This document shows positions 53,488 to 62,818 of a stretch of 64,000 nucleotides of DNA, one piece after another. Under the pieces are notes generated by a model, which was not told where the DNA came from, made no database searches, and saw nothing but the letters and a program-made list of their open reading frames with translations. The translations under genes were made by a program, and so were the position numbers. This stretch comes from Corynebacterium pseudodiphtheriticum DSM 44287 (lineage in GTDB: Bacteria; Actinomycetota; Actinomycetes; Mycobacteriales; Mycobacteriaceae), in NCBI RefSeq assembly GCF_000688415.1, contig NZ_JIAH01000006.1:186001-250000 (forward strand), given 5' to 3'. Within the stretch, counting starts at the first letter, position 1; each line of letters starts with the position of its first letter.

Positions 53488-55275
53488 TCATGATGTACCA
53501 TCTGTGAGTTCTGAATCTTCTGTGTCATCTTTTTGCTCGATGCGCACACCAGGACCTGGCAAGGCAATGATATCCAAGCGACCAGCTTCGAGGTGCTCAC
53601 GGAGATCTTTTTTGTCGAACTTGCCGACGGAGGTCTTATCGATGGAATCGACAAAAGCCCAATATTCCGGTGCCATCCAATTCGGCAGTGATTCGCGAAG
53701 GTAATTGCGCAGTTCGTTGGCTGTAGCTTCGGTGCGTGGTACACCAGCGTGCAGCACGGTGACTGCTAACGGGCGCTCATTCCATTTCGGGTTTGGGTAG
53801 CCAATTACGGCACATTCCACAACCCTGTCGGAAGCCATCACCATGTTTTCCAGCCCAACGGAATAAATCCATTCGCCGCCGGATCTGATCACATCCCGGG
53901 CACGGTCGGATACCGTCAAAAAACCATCTTTGGTGATGGAACCGACATCGCCAGTCCGTAACCAGCCGTCGTCAGTAAACTTGTTACGAGCGGCATCAAT
54001 ATCATCGGCGACATCTTGGCCTCGGAATTCTGCTGCGGTTCCGTTGGACGCTTCTGCAGCAGAATGGAAGTATGATCCAGTAACCAGATTTCCCCGAACT
54101 TGGATCTCACCCTCATTGCGGTCGGTGTTCGGCACGATTTCTCCGTCGTTTACTACGCGGTATTCCAGCATCGACGGAAAACGCCCCTGCGAAATCCGGT
54201 ATCCCCAGCGCGCTTCTCCAGATACGCCTGATGGTGGGCGCGAAACAGTGCCTATGGTGGTAGTTTCCGCCATCCCCCAGACATGGACGATGTCGACACC
54301 GTAGCGCTCTTCCCAGATTTTAATCAACGACGGCGGCGCTGGGGAGCCTCCAGCGAATATTTCTGTCAGCGACATCCGCTCTGGTGGATTCTTCAGATAA
54401 TGCACCATCAGCTGGATCCAGAGGCTGGGCACGCCGTTCGCGCGTCTCGGGTGTGTTGCTTCTATGATCGTGGCGAGTGTCGGTGCAGAGGTGTCAGCGT
54501 CGGGGAGTACTAAGGGAGCGCCGGATAGAAAAGCAGCGAAGGGGACGCTCCAGCACAACACGTGATAGATCGGAACACCACACAGAAATGATTCACCATG
54601 AGTGATGGCAAGAGAATCAGTGGTACGCAGTTGTAGTGCTGCTAAGTAGATTGCTCTGTGTGAATAGACCACGCCTTTCGGTGCTCCAGTTGTGCCTGTC
54701 GAATAGCACAGCGCGGTAGCATCACGCTCGTCAACTATTGGCCAAACAAAAGTGGTTGGTTGGCCATCTAATAGGGATTCATAGGAATACACCGAAATAT
54801 GAGCTGGTAACTGCTCCGCGAAATCCGCGAGCTCATTAGGGCTTGGTAAACCAATGAAGGCCACGGTGTGTACACACGGTGCCTCTTCCGTAATCTTTCG
54901 CACTTGGTTGATCATCCGCGGGTCGACTACCAGTATCTCGGTGTGGCTGTGATTGACGATGTGCGTTAATTGATCCAGCATCAACTGCTTGTTGAGTGGA
55001 GCGAAGACCGCACCCATTGACATCACGCCAAACATGACTTCGAGATGTTCGGCGCAGTTATTAAGCAAGGTGCCGACCCGCTGGTCGCCATCAATCTGAA
55101 AACGTGTACGTAATGCGTGCGCAAATGCCGCTGCCCGGGACGCGATCGCGCTAAAAGTCGTTTCTTGTGGGCCATTCGGAGACCAGGTGGTGACCTTCGT
55201 CGTGGCGTGCGTGCTACGACCGTATTCCAAAATTCTGGACACAGACAGCGGCAGATCCTGCATCGTCGAGAGCAT
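53488..55275 (-). CDS. fadD: long-chain acyl-CoA / acyl-AMP ligase (FadD family)
   Basis: An adenylate-forming ligase of about 595 residues activating fatty acids. The P-loop-like motif YSTGTTGAPKGVVYSHRA, GVPIYHVLCW, the A5-type motif HVWGMAETTTIG, the A8 region GWLRTGDVGSITKDGFLTVSDRARDVIRSGGEW and the catalytic C-terminal Lys in DKTSVGKFDKKDLRE are all visible. I prefer ATG 55275 (MLSTMQDLPLSV), which fits actinobacterial homologues; 55305 and 55263 are possible. A position just before rho is usual in corynebacteria. Substrate chain length cannot be read from sequence. Confidence 0.9.
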   Translation of the reverse strand: MLSTMQDLPLSVSRILEYGRSTHATTKVTTWSPNGPQETTFSAIASRAAAFAHALRTRFQIDGDQRVGTLLNNCAEHLEVMFGVMSMGAVFAPLNKQLMLDQLTHIVNHSHTEILVVDPRMINQVRKITEEAPCVHTVAFIGLPSPNELADFAEQLPAHISVYSYESLLDGQPTTFVWPIVDERDATALCYSTGTTGAPKGVVYSHRAIYLAALQLRTTDSLAITHGESFLCGVPIYHVLCWSVPFAAFLSGAPLVLPDADTSAPTLATIIEATHPRRANGVPSLWIQLMVHYLKNPPERMSLTEIFAGGSPAPPSLIKIWEERYGVDIVHVWGMAETTTIGTVSRPPSGVSGEARWGYRISQGRFPSMLEYRVVNDGEIVPNTDRNEGEIQVRGNLVTGSYFHSAAEASNGTAAEFRGQDVADDIDAARNKFTDDGWLRTGDVGSITKDGFLTVSDRARDVIRSGGEWIYSVGLENMVMASDRVVECAVIGYPNPKWNERPLAVTVLHAGVPRTEATANELRNYLRESLPNWMAPEYWAFVDSIDKTSVGKFDKKDLREHLEAGRLDIIALPGPGVRIEQKDDTEDSELTDGTS

Positions 55276-55738
55276 GAACCCAATTTTAGCGGTGACTGCA
55301 GGCATTAGATAGTGGCTGCCGAATAATGCCTAGCGGGACAGTAAAAGGTTAGAGAACGAAGGGGAATATGGCTCCATTAGGGGGTAAATACGAAAAAACA
55401 TTGATGTGCGCTACACTGGTGCGTGAAATCGGTAGGCAGAGTATTCACACCGTCTGCACGATTATTCTAAATTCTCACAACCAGGAATGCCCGAGCGAAG
55501 ATGCTGCGGTATTTCGCCGAGCGGGATCCGAATGAGAAATTTGGAATTAGTCTTTTAACTTTTCACTACTGCCACGGTGTTGCGCGCAGAAAGCAAGCAG
55601 CCGGAAGTGATGCCAAGGCATCTCACAATTTCTTCCGCGCACGCGTTGCGCACTGCCCGCGCCCAGGCTGTAGTCCGGGATCCCCGGTTATCGGGGCTAC
55701 CTGAATCACGCGAGAAAAATCGACGCGAAAGGATATCC
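55276..55738. promoter_or_regulatory. divergent fadD / rho control region and rho leader
   Basis: A 463-bp region with no convincing gene. A -10-like TACACT lies at 55412-55417 (plus strand), which would give a rho leader of about 300 bases. A small hairpin CCCCG (55682-55686) / CGGGG (55692-55696) and the ribosome-binding site gaaagga just upstream of GTG 55739 are visible. Long leaders are expected for autogenously controlled rho genes. The open frame from 55577 into rho is Arg-rich and looks non-coding. Confidence 0.4.
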
Positions 55739-57898
55739 GTGAGCACAACGGACAACCCAGACCTGTATTCCATGAAGCTTCCTGAACTGCGGGAGCTTGC
55801 CATCGCCAAAGGGTTGAAAAGCATCACTGCCCTGCGTAAGGGAGAGCTGATCGTAGCAATTGAAACTGGTAAGGTGCCACGTAAATCCACTGAGAAACCG
55901 TTGCCGCGAATGAAGAAGTCCGAGTTAGAAGCACAGCGTGCCGCGCGATTGGCCGCTCAGGAATCCGGAACAGACAGCGTACGGAATTCGCCTGAAAAGG
56001 AGGCTCCGGCCTCAACCGAGCACACTGAGCAGTCCGTATCTGTAAAGCAAAATGTCACTGTGGATGGTGGCGACCGCGCTAGGGGCAGCAAAGAAGGACA
56101 GCAACAGCCGGGTCTAGAAAAGAACACCCCTGGTGCTGCACCAGAGGAAGAGACCCCTTCGCCTGCAGCAGCTCGCCGTGCGCGCCGGGCACGTGCTAAA
56201 GCTCGCGCTAACAACAACCAGCACAACCAGCAGCATGAACATGACCGGAATCGCCGGAACGACAATGATTCCCGTCGCGAATCGTTGCAGGCTACACAGG
56301 TGTCGGAGGCTGATGAAGCGGTTCAAGCGCAAGACCAGGAGCAGCAGCCCGTTGTGCAACATACTAGCCCGGCTGCTAACACCCGCAGAGGGCGTCGAGG
56401 TCGGCGCGTTCGTCGCTTAGGTGAAAACAATCACCAGCAGGAAGCGGCACAAAATGATTCCCAGAACCACAGCAGTACTGACAACAATGTTGTTGAGGTA
56501 GCAGATCGGGGTGGCCAATCTGAGCGTCAAGATCGTACTGACCATGACCACCGTAACCGCAATGCACGTGGTGGCCGCGACGACCGTGACAACCGGGGTC
56601 CACGGGAACACCGGAATCGTGGTAACAACCGCGACAATAACGAGTTAAGCAACGATCACTCTGGAAATAATCAGGGGGGTAACCACGATGGTGGCAATGA
56701 CCAAGGCGGTAACAATGACAACCGCAATAACGGTCTGCAAGAAGTCGCGGGCATTCTGGAAGTAGTCGATGGCAATGCTGCCTTCTTGCGTACTACGGGA
56801 TATCGTCCGAGTTCGCTTGATGTTTTCGTCAACACCAATTTGGTTCGCCGTTTCCATTTGCGTACTGGCGATTATCTAACCGGCAAGGTGAAAATGACCG
56901 GGGGCGGACAGTCGCACGGCAAAGGCCGTAATCGGAAAAAGTATAACCAGATGGTGTTCGTGGAAACCGTCAACGGTTTGCACCCTGAAGAAGCCAAGCA
57001 GCGACCACAATTCAGTAAGCTCACGCCGTTGTACCCGAATAAGCGTCTGCGTCTGGAAACTGAGCCGAAGATTCTAACCACCCGCGTGATTGACTTGATC
57101 ATGCCGATTGGTAAAGGCCAGCGAGCGTTGATCGTTTCGCCACCAAAGGCTGGTAAAACGACCATCTTGCAGAACATCGCGAACGCAATCTCGACGAACA
57201 ACCCGGAATGCTATCTGATGGTAGTGCTTGTCGACGAACGCCCAGAAGAAGTTACAGATATGCAACGCAACGTCAATGGTGAAGTCATTGCGTCAACCTT
57301 TGATCGTCCACCTTCAGAGCACACCGCGGTTGCCGAACTTGCTATTGAGCGTGCTAAGCGCTTAGTAGAACAGGGCCAGGATGTCGTTGTGCTGTTGGAT
57401 TCGATCACCCGTCTGGGCCGTGCATACAATAATTCGTCACCAGCGTCTGGTCGTATCCTCTCGGGTGGTGTCGACTCGAACGCACTGTATCCACCGAAGC
57501 GATTCCTTGGTGCGGCCCGCAACATTGAAAACGGTGGGTCGTTGACGATCATTGCGACCGCTATGGTGGAGACCGGTTCGACTGGTGACACCGTGATTTT
57601 TGAAGAGTTCAAGGGCACTGGAAACGCAGAGCTGAAGCTGGACCGTGGAATCTCCGAGCGCCGTGTCTTCCCGGCGGTTGATGTCAACCCATCGGGCACG
57701 CGGAAAGACGAGTTGCTGTTGGTGCCAGAAGAAGCGCGCATTATGACGAAGCTGCGCAGGATTTTGTCCGCGTTGGATTCGCACCAGGCTATAGATTTGT
57801 TGATTAAACAGCTGCGGAAGACGAAGTCGAATGGCGAATTCTTGATGCAGGTTGCGTCGTCGGCTCCGATGGCAGCGGCGCTTGAAGAAGAGGACTAA
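55739..57898 (+). CDS. rho: transcription termination factor Rho
   Basis: Rho, 719 residues, hexameric RNA-dependent ATPase releasing transcripts. GTG 55739 follows gaaagga and gives the family N-terminus (MKLPELRELAIAKGLKSITALRKGELI). Residues about 65-330 are an actinobacteria-type insert, very rich in Arg, Asn, Asp, Gln and Gly. The RNA-binding cold-shock fold follows (GILEVVDGNAAFLRTTGYRP, DVFVNTNLVRRFHLRTGD), then Walker A SPPKAGKTTIL, VLVDERPEEVTDM, Q/R loops and VVVLLDSITRLGRAYN, and C-terminal SNGEFLMQVASS. prfA starts 3 bases after the stop, so the two are co-transcribed. Confidence 0.98.
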   Translation: MSTTDNPDLYSMKLPELRELAIAKGLKSITALRKGELIVAIETGKVPRKSTEKPLPRMKKSELEAQRAARLAAQESGTDSVRNSPEKEAPASTEHTEQSVSVKQNVTVDGGDRARGSKEGQQQPGLEKNTPGAAPEEETPSPAAARRARRARAKARANNNQHNQQHEHDRNRRNDNDSRRESLQATQVSEADEAVQAQDQEQQPVVQHTSPAANTRRGRRGRRVRRLGENNHQQEAAQNDSQNHSSTDNNVVEVADRGGQSERQDRTDHDHRNRNARGGRDDRDNRGPREHRNRGNNRDNNELSNDHSGNNQGGNHDGGNDQGGNNDNRNNGLQEVAGILEVVDGNAAFLRTTGYRPSSLDVFVNTNLVRRFHLRTGDYLTGKVKMTGGGQSHGKGRNRKKYNQMVFVETVNGLHPEEAKQRPQFSKLTPLYPNKRLRLETEPKILTTRVIDLIMPIGKGQRALIVSPPKAGKTTILQNIANAISTNNPECYLMVVLVDERPEEVTDMQRNVNGEVIASTFDRPPSEHTAVAELAIERAKRLVEQGQDVVVLLDSITRLGRAYNNSSPASGRILSGGVDSNALYPPKRFLGAARNIENGGSLTIIATAMVETGSTGDTVIFEEFKGTGNAELKLDRGISERRVFPAVDVNPSGTRKDELLLVPEEARIMTKLRRILSALDSHQAIDLLIKQLRKTKSNGEFLMQVASSAPMAAALEEED

Positions 57899-57901
57899 TT
57901 A

Positions 57902-58975
57902 ATGGCTAATGAGGTATCACTTGTCGACGATGTCGTTTCTGAATATCGTGGCATTGAAGCCCAGATGTCAGATCCGTCAATTGCCGGTGACCAGGCACAA
58001 TTCGGTAAGCTCTCGAAACGCTATGCCGAATTGCGGCCTATCATGCTCACCTATGAAGAGCTGACCGCAGCGAAAGAAGATCTAGAAGCTGCGCGGGAGA
58101 TGGCTTACGAGGATCATGATTTTCAATCGGAAGCTGATGAACTTGCGGTACGAGTAGAACAGTTGCAGGAAAAGCTTGCTGACCTGTTAGCACCGCGGGA
58201 TCCGCAAGATTCTGAAGATATCATTATGGAGATCAAGGCTGGTGCAGGTGGGGAAGAGGCCGCATTGTTCGCCGCTGACCTTGCCCGCATGTACGAGCGT
58301 TTCGCCGATAAGGCCGGTTTTGCCTGGAACGTACTTGCGCTGAATGAATCTGATCTCGGTGGCGTTAAAGATATGACGATTTCTTTCCGTGCGAAAAACC
58401 CTGGTCGTGATGGCGCTTGGGCATTTTTCAAGTATGAGGGCGGAGTGCACCGTGTACAGCGCGTGCCGGTAACCGAATCCCAGGGGCGCATCCAGACTTC
58501 CGCGGCTGGTGTTCTGGTCTACCCGGAGCCGGAAGAAGTGGAATCGGTCGACATCAACGAAAAAGACTTGCGTATCGACGTCTACCGTTCTTCAGGCAAA
58601 GGTGGACAAGGAGTCAACACCACGGACTCCGCAGTTCGTATCACGCACTTGCCGACCGGGCTGGTGGTGACCTGCCAGCAGGAGCGTTCACAGATCCAAA
58701 ACAAAGCACGGGCCATGCAGGTGCTGCAGGCGCGGTTGGATCAGATTGAGCGGGAAAAAGCAGACGAAGAAGCGGGTGAACAAAGAGCTTCGCAGGTGCG
58801 GTCGATGGACCGTTCAGAACGAATTCGGACCTATAACTGGCCGGAAAACCGGATTGCGGATCACCGCATCGGATACAAAGCCAGTAACTTGGATAGCGTC
58901 CTCAATGGCGATATGCACGATTTGATCAAGGCTTTACAGGATCAAGAACGTGCTGAGCGCTTAGAGGCGAAGTAA
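57902..58975 (+). CDS. prfA: peptide chain release factor 1
   Basis: RF1, 357 residues, terminates at UAA and UAG. The stop-codon recognition tripeptide is in [17 protein letters not shown] (P-V-T rather than the more common P-A-T), and the universal GGQ is in [20 protein letters not shown]. Domain 1 helices ([17 protein letters not shown]) and [22 protein letters not shown] are typical of RF1 rather than RF2, and no programmed frameshift is present. prmC, which methylates this GGQ glutamine, starts 3 bases after the stop. Confidence 0.98.
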   Translation: MANEVSLVDDVVSEYRGIEAQMSDPSIAGDQAQFGKLSKRYAELRPIMLTYEELTAAKEDLEAAREMAYEDHDFQSEADELAVRVEQLQEKLADLLAPRDPQDSEDIIMEIKAGAGGEEAALFAADLARMYERFADKAGFAWNVLALNESDLGGVKDMTISFRAKNPGRDGAWAFFKYEGGVHRVQRVPVTESQGRIQTSAAGVLVYPEPEEVESVDINEKDLRIDVYRSSGKGGQGVNTTDSAVRITHLPTGLVVTCQQERSQIQNKARAMQVLQARLDQIEREKADEEAGEQRASQVRSMDRSERIRTYNWPENRIADHRIGYKASNLDSVLNGDMHDLIKALQDQERAERLEAK

Positions 58976-58978
58976 CGC

Positions 58979-59869
58979 GTGGAGTTTCCGGTGCCGGATA
59001 AGCAGCCACCGCTACACGCGGTGCTGCATTCAGCCATTCGTCGTTTCTCTGCTGCCGGTATTGCAAACGCCGCAGGTGAGGCTCGTTTACTTGCGGGACA
59101 CTATCTTGCTGTAGGGTCCGCTGAAGTATTTCTTCATTTGCGCGAACCTGCTCCCAAAGGTTTAGCTTCGGCAATTGAGCGGCGAGAACGTCGTGAGCCG
59201 CTGCAACACATTATCGGATCTGCTCCCTTTGGACCGCTGGATATGCTCGTCGGGCCAGGCGTTTTCATTCCACGGCCAGAAACGGAAGTGCTTGCGCAAT
59301 GGGCCGTCGACAAGCTTGTCGGCGACATTACTTCCGAGCACCCGGTGGTGTTAGATCTGTGCACCGGGACTGGCGCTCTTGCCGCTTATATTGCGCACGA
59401 GTTCAGCGCCGCCCGGGTCATTGGCGTGGAATATTCTTCACGAGCCATGCGATGGGCGGAAAAAAACCTGTACAACTTGCAGCAACATTATGGCCTCAAC
59501 TATGAGTTAGTCGACGGAGATGTACTCGATCCGACGCTGCTAGCCGACATTGCGGGGCAGGTGGATCTCATAGTGTGCAATCCTCCGTATGTTCCGCGCG
59601 ATGACACGTTAGATGCTGAGGTGTATGCGGATCCTGATGATGCCGTCTTCGCCGGCGAGAGCGGGATGGATGTTATTAATGGGCTCGCTGTGCAATGTGC
59701 GCGCTTATTAAGACCTGGCGGTTTAGTAGGTTTCGAACATGATGATGCAACTTCAGAACAATCACTCCAGGTGTTTAAAGCAGAAGCAGATTTTTGTGCC
59801 GTTACCCCGTTAGCTGATTTGACCGGCAGGAAGCGGTTTGTGACTGCTGCCAAACGCGTAAAATCTTAG
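58979..59869 (+). CDS. prmC: release-factor glutamine methyltransferase PrmC
   Basis: PrmC/HemK, 296 residues, methylates the GGQ glutamine of release factors. GTG 58979 is the start. The N-terminal helical domain contains EARLLAGHYLAVGSAEVFLH and REPLQHIIGSAPFGPLDMLVGPGVFIPRPETE; the SAM site is VLDLCTGTGALAAYIA, and the substrate-binding motif is VCNPPYVPRDD. Directly downstream of its substrate gene prfA. Confidence 0.96.
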   Translation: MEFPVPDKQPPLHAVLHSAIRRFSAAGIANAAGEARLLAGHYLAVGSAEVFLHLREPAPKGLASAIERRERREPLQHIIGSAPFGPLDMLVGPGVFIPRPETEVLAQWAVDKLVGDITSEHPVVLDLCTGTGALAAYIAHEFSAARVIGVEYSSRAMRWAEKNLYNLQQHYGLNYELVDGDVLDPTLLADIAGQVDLIVCNPPYVPRDDTLDAEVYADPDDAVFAGESGMDVINGLAVQCARLLRPGGLVGFEHDDATSEQSLQVFKAEADFCAVTPLADLTGRKRFVTAAKRVKS

Positions 59870-60003
59870 CGCGTAGACTAAGCACGTATTGGCTGCGGCT
59901 CCGAGGGACATCTATATAGCGATCTCGAGTAGCCATGACCGGCCCGTGTGGGCACGGAGAAGTCGACAGCGATCACGTGAGGTATGAGAAAGGCAAAGGC
60001 GCA

Positions 60004-60666
60004 ATGAGCACAACATATTCCTGCGATGACAGTAATCAACGCAACGCCGGAATAAGCGCAGCAGTAGAGGCAGCACGTGCTGGCGAGTTGGTGGTTATGC
60101 CGACTGACACTCTATACGGCCTAGGGTGTAATGCTTTTGACAATGATGCTGTCGCTCGGTTACTCGAGGCGAAACAACGGGGGCGAGACATGCCAATAGC
60201 CGTGCTCGTTGGTTCGTGGGCGACGGTCCAGGGCCTGGTCCGAGAATTCCCTGAACAAACCAAAACCCTGATTGAAGCATTTTGGCCAGGTGGACTGTCT
60301 CTTATCGTCCCGCAGGCTCCTTCGCTGCCTTGGGATCTGGGCGATACGCGTGGAACGGTTATGTTGCGCATGCCGTTGCACCCCGTGGCTATATCGCTCC
60401 TGCAGGAAGTTGGCCCAATGGCGGTTTCTTCGGCAAATATTTCTGGACAGAAGCCACCGAAATCGGTGTTTGAGGCGGAAAAGCAACTTGGGCGCAATGT
60501 CGCTGTCTACTTGGATGATGGTGATAGTCCTGTGGGGCAAGCCTCTACCATCGTTGATCTGTCGGGGTCGCACCCGGTGGTTTTGCGTGAGGGTGCAATT
60601 AGTACGGACCGAATTGCAGAAGTGCTTGGGCTTTCGCCGGAGGCACTGCATAAAGAGAAAAACTGA
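60004..60666 (+). CDS. tsaC: threonylcarbamoyl-AMP synthase (Sua5/YrdC/TsaC)
   Basis: A 220-residue YrdC-domain enzyme making threonylcarbamoyl-AMP from Thr, bicarbonate and ATP for tRNA t6A37. Core motifs: ELVVMPTDTLYGLGCNAFD, REAK-like RLLEAKQRGRDMPIAVLVG, PGGLSLIVP, GTVMLRMPLHPVAISLL, GPMAVSSANISGQ and STIVDLSGSHPVVLREGAIS. I use ATG 60004 with aaaggc upstream; the frame opens at 59935 without homology. The stop overlaps the next start by one base. Confidence 0.94.
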   Translation: MSTTYSCDDSNQRNAGISAAVEAARAGELVVMPTDTLYGLGCNAFDNDAVARLLEAKQRGRDMPIAVLVGSWATVQGLVREFPEQTKTLIEAFWPGGLSLIVPQAPSLPWDLGDTRGTVMLRMPLHPVAISLLQEVGPMAVSSANISGQKPPKSVFEAEKQLGRNVAVYLDDGDSPVGQASTIVDLSGSHPVVLREGAISTDRIAEVLGLSPEALHKEKN

Positions 60667-61841
60667 TGGGAGCGGCGGGAATCCCGATACGGGAACTCGG
60701 ACTGGTGCTTTTGGTTGCAGCAGCCGTGACGTTTCTGATCACTGGCCTGGTTCGCAGTGTAATGGTGCGTTCCGGACGCATAGCGGAAATCCGCGCGCGT
60801 GATGTGCACACTCAGCCAACTCCCCGGCTTGGTGGGGTTGCTATGTTCAGCGGCTTTTTGCTCGCGGTTGCTCTCGCAATGCAGTTACCCGCGTTGAACC
60901 GCGGTTTTATGCCCGTGACCCCGGAAATGACGGCGGTATTGTGGTCGGCTTTTGCCATTGTCATCGTTGGCGTGTTGGATGATTTATTTGAGCTAACTGC
61001 GGTGCTCAAGTTGGTGGGACAAATTGTTGCAGCCTGTTTGATGAGCCTGTTGGGATTAACCTGGACGCTGCTTTTTCTGCCGATTGGGGACGGAACCACG
61101 GTCGTACTCGATCAAGTCCAGTCTCTAATCTTGACCGTGTTGTTCACCGTGATGCTCATTAATGCCATAAATTTTGTAGATGGTTTGGATGGCTTAGCAG
61201 CTGGTTTGGGAATGATTGCGGGAGGCGCGATCTTAGTGTTTTCCCTGACAGTGTTATATGACCAAGGGGGAGCAGTTTCGGCATATCCACCAGCGATCAT
61301 CGCCTCGGGTTTGGTCGGTATCTGTGCGGGATTTTTGCCTCATAACTTTGAGCCTTCAAGGATATTTATGGGTGATTCCGGCTCAATGCTGATTGGTACA
61401 TTGTTGGCGGCGGCGGCGACCTCAGCGAGCGGCAAGATTAATATGTCCTTATACGGTGCAGCAGATGTGGTGGCGCTGGTTTCTCCATTCATTGTTGTGT
61501 TGGCAGCGGTTTTTGTGCCGGTATTGGACCTTATTCTCGCTGTGGTGCGCCGGGTAGCTCGTGGGCAATCGCCGATGGCGGCGGATAAGCAGCATATTCA
61601 TCACAGATTGCTATCGCTCGGGCACACGCACCGACGAACAGTTTTGGTGTTGTACCTTTGGGTTGCTGTAGTCGCATTTGGTGCAGTGAGTTTTTCTGTC
61701 GTTCCGGCCTGGATAGCGCTGGCTGGGACGGTGTTTGCGCTTCTGATAGCAGGTCTTGTGACGATGATTCCGTTAAAGGCTGGAAAACTTGGTCGCAACG
61801 ATCGAGCACTCAAATTTGTGTCCAATCAGTCACCTATTTAA
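60666..61841 (+). CDS. rfe: decaprenyl-phosphate N-acetylglucosaminyl-1-phosphate transferase (WecA/Rfe)
   Basis: A 391-residue polyprenyl-phosphate HexNAc-1-phosphate transferase with about 11 membrane helices. It starts arabinogalactan linker synthesis by moving GlcNAc-1-P to decaprenyl phosphate. Diagnostic loops: DVHTQPTPRLGGVAMFSGF, VLDDLFELTAVLKLVGQ, NFVDGLDGLAAGLGMI, the catalytic FMGDSGSMLIGTLLA, and the C-terminal HHRLLSLGHTHRRTVL. The ATG shares a base with the tsaC stop, so the genes are translationally coupled. Confidence 0.95.
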   Translation: MGAAGIPIRELGLVLLVAAAVTFLITGLVRSVMVRSGRIAEIRARDVHTQPTPRLGGVAMFSGFLLAVALAMQLPALNRGFMPVTPEMTAVLWSAFAIVIVGVLDDLFELTAVLKLVGQIVAACLMSLLGLTWTLLFLPIGDGTTVVLDQVQSLILTVLFTVMLINAINFVDGLDGLAAGLGMIAGGAILVFSLTVLYDQGGAVSAYPPAIIASGLVGICAGFLPHNFEPSRIFMGDSGSMLIGTLLAAAATSASGKINMSLYGAADVVALVSPFIVVLAAVFVPVLDLILAVVRRVARGQSPMAADKQHIHHRLLSLGHTHRRTVLVLYLWVAVVAFGAVSFSVVPAWIALAGTVFALLIAGLVTMIPLKAGKLGRNDRALKFVSNQSPI

Positions 61842-61967
61842 TACGGTCAAGCGTGCTTCATACATAGTTAGTACTGTGCTGAAGCAATTGCGATCTGTTA
61901 AATGGGGAGGCGGAAGCCGTGAATAAAGGTAAAAGAGTTTCCACGATATAGGGGCAGGAAAGATTTA

Positions 61968-62453
61968 ATGAATCTAGCGAAAAATAAGGGATATAACACG
62001 GGCGATGGTCCTGATGGCGCGAAGAATCACGATCACGCTCAGGGGTTATCACCCTACGAGGATCATAGTTTGCCCCTCAAACGAGGGTTGCGGTTGGGAA
62101 TTCGCGCACTGATCATCGCGACAATCGCTTCACTCGTGCTTTGGGGTGCAATTGCGGGACTACCGGGATTATCGGGGGTGCTTCTTGGCGCGGGTATCGG
62201 GGGAAGTTTCGTGCTGTTTACTGCTGTGAGCGTATTGCTCACTGCAAATACCACACCGTCCACAACGATGGCCGTTGTGCTTGGGAGTTGGTTACTAAAA
62301 ATTACGCTGTTGGTGTTGGTTCTGTTTGCAATCCGAGATTTGGACTTCTACCACACTGTTTCATTATTCGTGACGGTCGTTGTAGTGCTCATCCTTACTT
62401 TAGGTACGGAAGTCTGGGCCATCGTTACATCCAAAGTTACTTTTGTTGGATAA
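61968..62453 (+). CDS. atpI: AtpI-like membrane protein upstream of the ATP synthase genes
   Basis: A 161-residue protein with a polar N-terminal 40 residues and four transmembrane helices (ALIIATIASLVLWGAIAGL, LLGAGIGGSFVLFTAVSVLL, TMAVVLGSWLLKITLLVLVLF and VSLFVTVVVVLILTLGTEV). The position before atpB and the four-helix layout fit AtpI, an accessory protein for c-ring assembly or Mg2+ supply; sequence similarity between AtpI proteins is weak, so this is mostly context. Start ATG 61968 is followed by a long charged stretch. Confidence 0.8.
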   Translation: MNLAKNKGYNTGDGPDGAKNHDHAQGLSPYEDHSLPLKRGLRLGIRALIIATIASLVLWGAIAGLPGLSGVLLGAGIGGSFVLFTAVSVLLTANTTPSTTMAVVLGSWLLKITLLVLVLFAIRDLDFYHTVSLFVTVVVVLILTLGTEVWAIVTSKVTFVG

Positions 62454-62818
62454 AGTGGCCCCGGCAAAGGCAAACACTGCCGCAACTCTGTGACTTTAAT
62501 TGCATGAAAAGTGAGAGACTTTTGCGAAAAATAACTGCGAATTTGTGCAGGTCAGCTTATTAATAGAAAAAGTTACCCCCACAAGGCGACAGAATCGGAT
62601 TACGCTGATAATATACTGCACGGGTAACCGCAATAGTGGTGCGCCTTTCACAGGTAACTGTAAGGGTGTGACTGAAATGCTGCGCTGTTTCCCCTGCTGT
62701 TGCCGCGCTGATGTGCGACGGAGTCCGTGGTAACGGCAGCGAGTTTGAAGACGTCCATCGCACCGTATGAGTTATTCATGCGGCCCGAACACGGGAGAGA
62801 ACGCTGAGCGTTACAACT
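62454..62818 (+). promoter_or_regulatory. atp operon promoter and long leader
   Basis: A 365-bp region. A possible promoter has -35 GCGACA (62586-62591), a 17-bp spacer and -10 TAATAT (62609-62614), giving a leader of about 200 bases before atpB. The leader contains a short Cys-rich ORF (62677-62733) and gggagag near 62793, some distance from the atpB start. No other gene seen. Confidence 0.5.
62677..62733 (+). CDS. possible 18-residue Cys-rich leader peptide
   Basis: ATG 62677 is placed 10 bases after TAAGGG (62661-62666) and opens an 18-codon frame, MLRCFPCCCRADVRRSPW, with three consecutive Cys codons (TGC TGT TGC) and TAA at 62731. It lies wholly in the predicted atpB leader. Short ORFs with Cys runs are known to mediate cysteine-dependent attenuation in mycobacteria. 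Here it may be chance, as ORFs of this length are frequent. Confidence 0.3.
   Translation: MLRCFPCCCRADVRRSPW

Noticed and set aside
55577..55738. N-terminal extension of rho
   Set aside because: It is Arg-rich without homology and has no ribosome-binding site; GTG 55739 with gaaagga gives the family N-terminus.
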